This document shows positions 63,667 through 64,000 of a stretch of DNA of 64,000 bases, piece after piece. The translations under genes and the position numbers were made by a program. The notes under the pieces were generated by a model. The model was not told the DNA's origin, made no database searches, and worked only from the letters and a program-made list of their open reading frames with translations. Every line of letters starts with the position of its first letter. Positions within the stretch are counted from its first letter, which is position 1. This DNA is from Cupriavidus sp. MP-37 (GTDB lineage Bacteria > Pseudomonadota > Gammaproteobacteria > Burkholderiales > Burkholderiaceae), in NCBI RefSeq assembly GCF_020618415.1, contig NZ_CP085344.1, positions 2,441,001 through 2,505,000 on the forward strand, given 5' to 3'.

Positions 63667-64000
63667 ATGCAAAACGGATCCTTTGCCCAGCGGCTCACCG
63701 AAGCGCTCGGCCCCGACACCGCGCTGACCCATCCCGACGATATCGCGCCGTGGCTGTCCGACTGGCGCGGCATTTACCGCGGCCAGGCACAGGCGGTGCT
63801 GCGGCCCCGTAGCGTCGACGAGGTGTCGCGCGCGCTGGCGCTGTGCCAGCAGGCTGCGGTGCCGGTGGTGCCGCGCGGCGGCAATACCGGCCTGTGCGGC
63901 GGCGCCACGCCCGATGCGCGCGCGCAGAACGTGGTGCTGAGCCTGGACCGCATGAACGCGGTGCGCTCGCTCGACACCATCGCCAACACCATGGTGGCCG
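63667..64000 (+). CDS. FAD-linked 2-hydroxyacid oxidase (GlcD/Dld-like), 3'-partial
   Basis: The first 111 residues of an FAD-binding oxidoreductase are inside the window. The PCMH-type FAD domain is plain: PRSVDEVSRALALCQQAAVP, then VVPRGGNTGLCGGATPDARA (the GGNT(G)xxGG flavin loop). Relatives oxidise D-lactate, glycolate or D-2-hydroxyglutarate. It lies 15 bases after the GntR regulator and is presumably regulated by it. The rest lies beyond 64000, so the substrate class cannot be settled here. Confidence 0.85.
   Translation, partial: MQNGSFAQRLTEALGPDTALTHPDDIAPWLSDWRGIYRGQAQAVLRPRSVDEVSRALALCQQAAVPVVPRGGNTGLCGGATPDARAQNVVLSLDRMNAVRSLDTIANTMVA

Overview
The window is high-GC beta-proteobacterial chromosome, almost certainly Cupriavidus and close to C. 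necator or C. taiwanensis. The basis is the polyhydroxybutyrate operon phaC1-phaA-phaB1 followed by phaR, with dusC, rimO and bktB just beyond. These proteins match what I remember of the C. necator H16 family nearly residue for residue, although PhaC1 carries a small insertion. No phage, insertion sequence, plasmid gene or CRISPR array is visible. This is mostly core chromosome with small accessory inserts.

Layout. 1-5.3 kb: a partial PepSY membrane protein, a DUF2789 protein, cystathionine beta-lyase, a secreted unknown and thiolase BktB. 5.3-8.7 kb: RNA-modification genes rimO and dusC, then a toxin-antitoxin pair behind a palindromic operator. 8.7-13.9 kb: phaR and the phaCAB operon with its recognisable distant promoter. 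14-23 kb: housekeeping genes (pgeF, rluD, bamD, a DinG/YoaA helicase, a YdcH-like protein, tex). 23-28.2 kb: a two-component system divergent from arnT and a free-standing arnA dehydrogenase, sharing a PmrA-like box. 28.2-33.3 kb: two Hsp20 chaperones, an alpha/beta-hydrolase-LuxR fusion, a small secreted repeat protein and Kup. 33.6-46.9 kb: an aerobic benzoyl-CoA (box) pathway unit with a LivFGMHK-type importer, hydrolase, benzoate-CoA ligase, BoxR, and BoxC, BoxB, BoxA. 46.9-48.1 kb: a Xre-RES toxin-antitoxin pair. 48.2-51.9 kb: initiator tRNA, a Nudix hydrolase, the two N-degron transferases Aat and Bpt, and pyrD. 52.3-55.1 kb: a TrpXYZ-like ABC transporter. 55.4-59.3 kb: an ornithine-cyclodeaminase-family enzyme with two solute-binding-like proteins under a divergent LysR regulator. 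59.3-64 kb: lactate-oxidation genes lutA and lutB with a small protein where lutC is expected, an IclR and a GntR regulator, and a FAD-linked oxidase that runs off the window.

How the genes fit together. PhaA/BktB, PhaB1 and PhaC1 turn acetyl-CoA (and propionyl-CoA through BktB) into PHA, and PhaR is the granule-sensing repressor. The box genes feed benzoate through benzoyl-CoA toward central acyl-CoAs, and the lut region oxidises lactate or a similar 2-hydroxyacid, so the window is rich in carbon-assimilation functions. The two-component/arn unit probably controls L-Ara4N decoration of lipid A.

No wholly new multi-gene defence or mobile system was found. The items most worth checking are the PmrA-like box, the lut operon without lutC, the secreted [Y/F]T[D/E]GAR repeat protein, the hydrolase-LuxR fusion, the repeated TGCACTAT box sites, and the nested dyad covering the start codon of the Xre antitoxin. 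All identifications come from reading the sequence and from memory of protein families; no database search was run.
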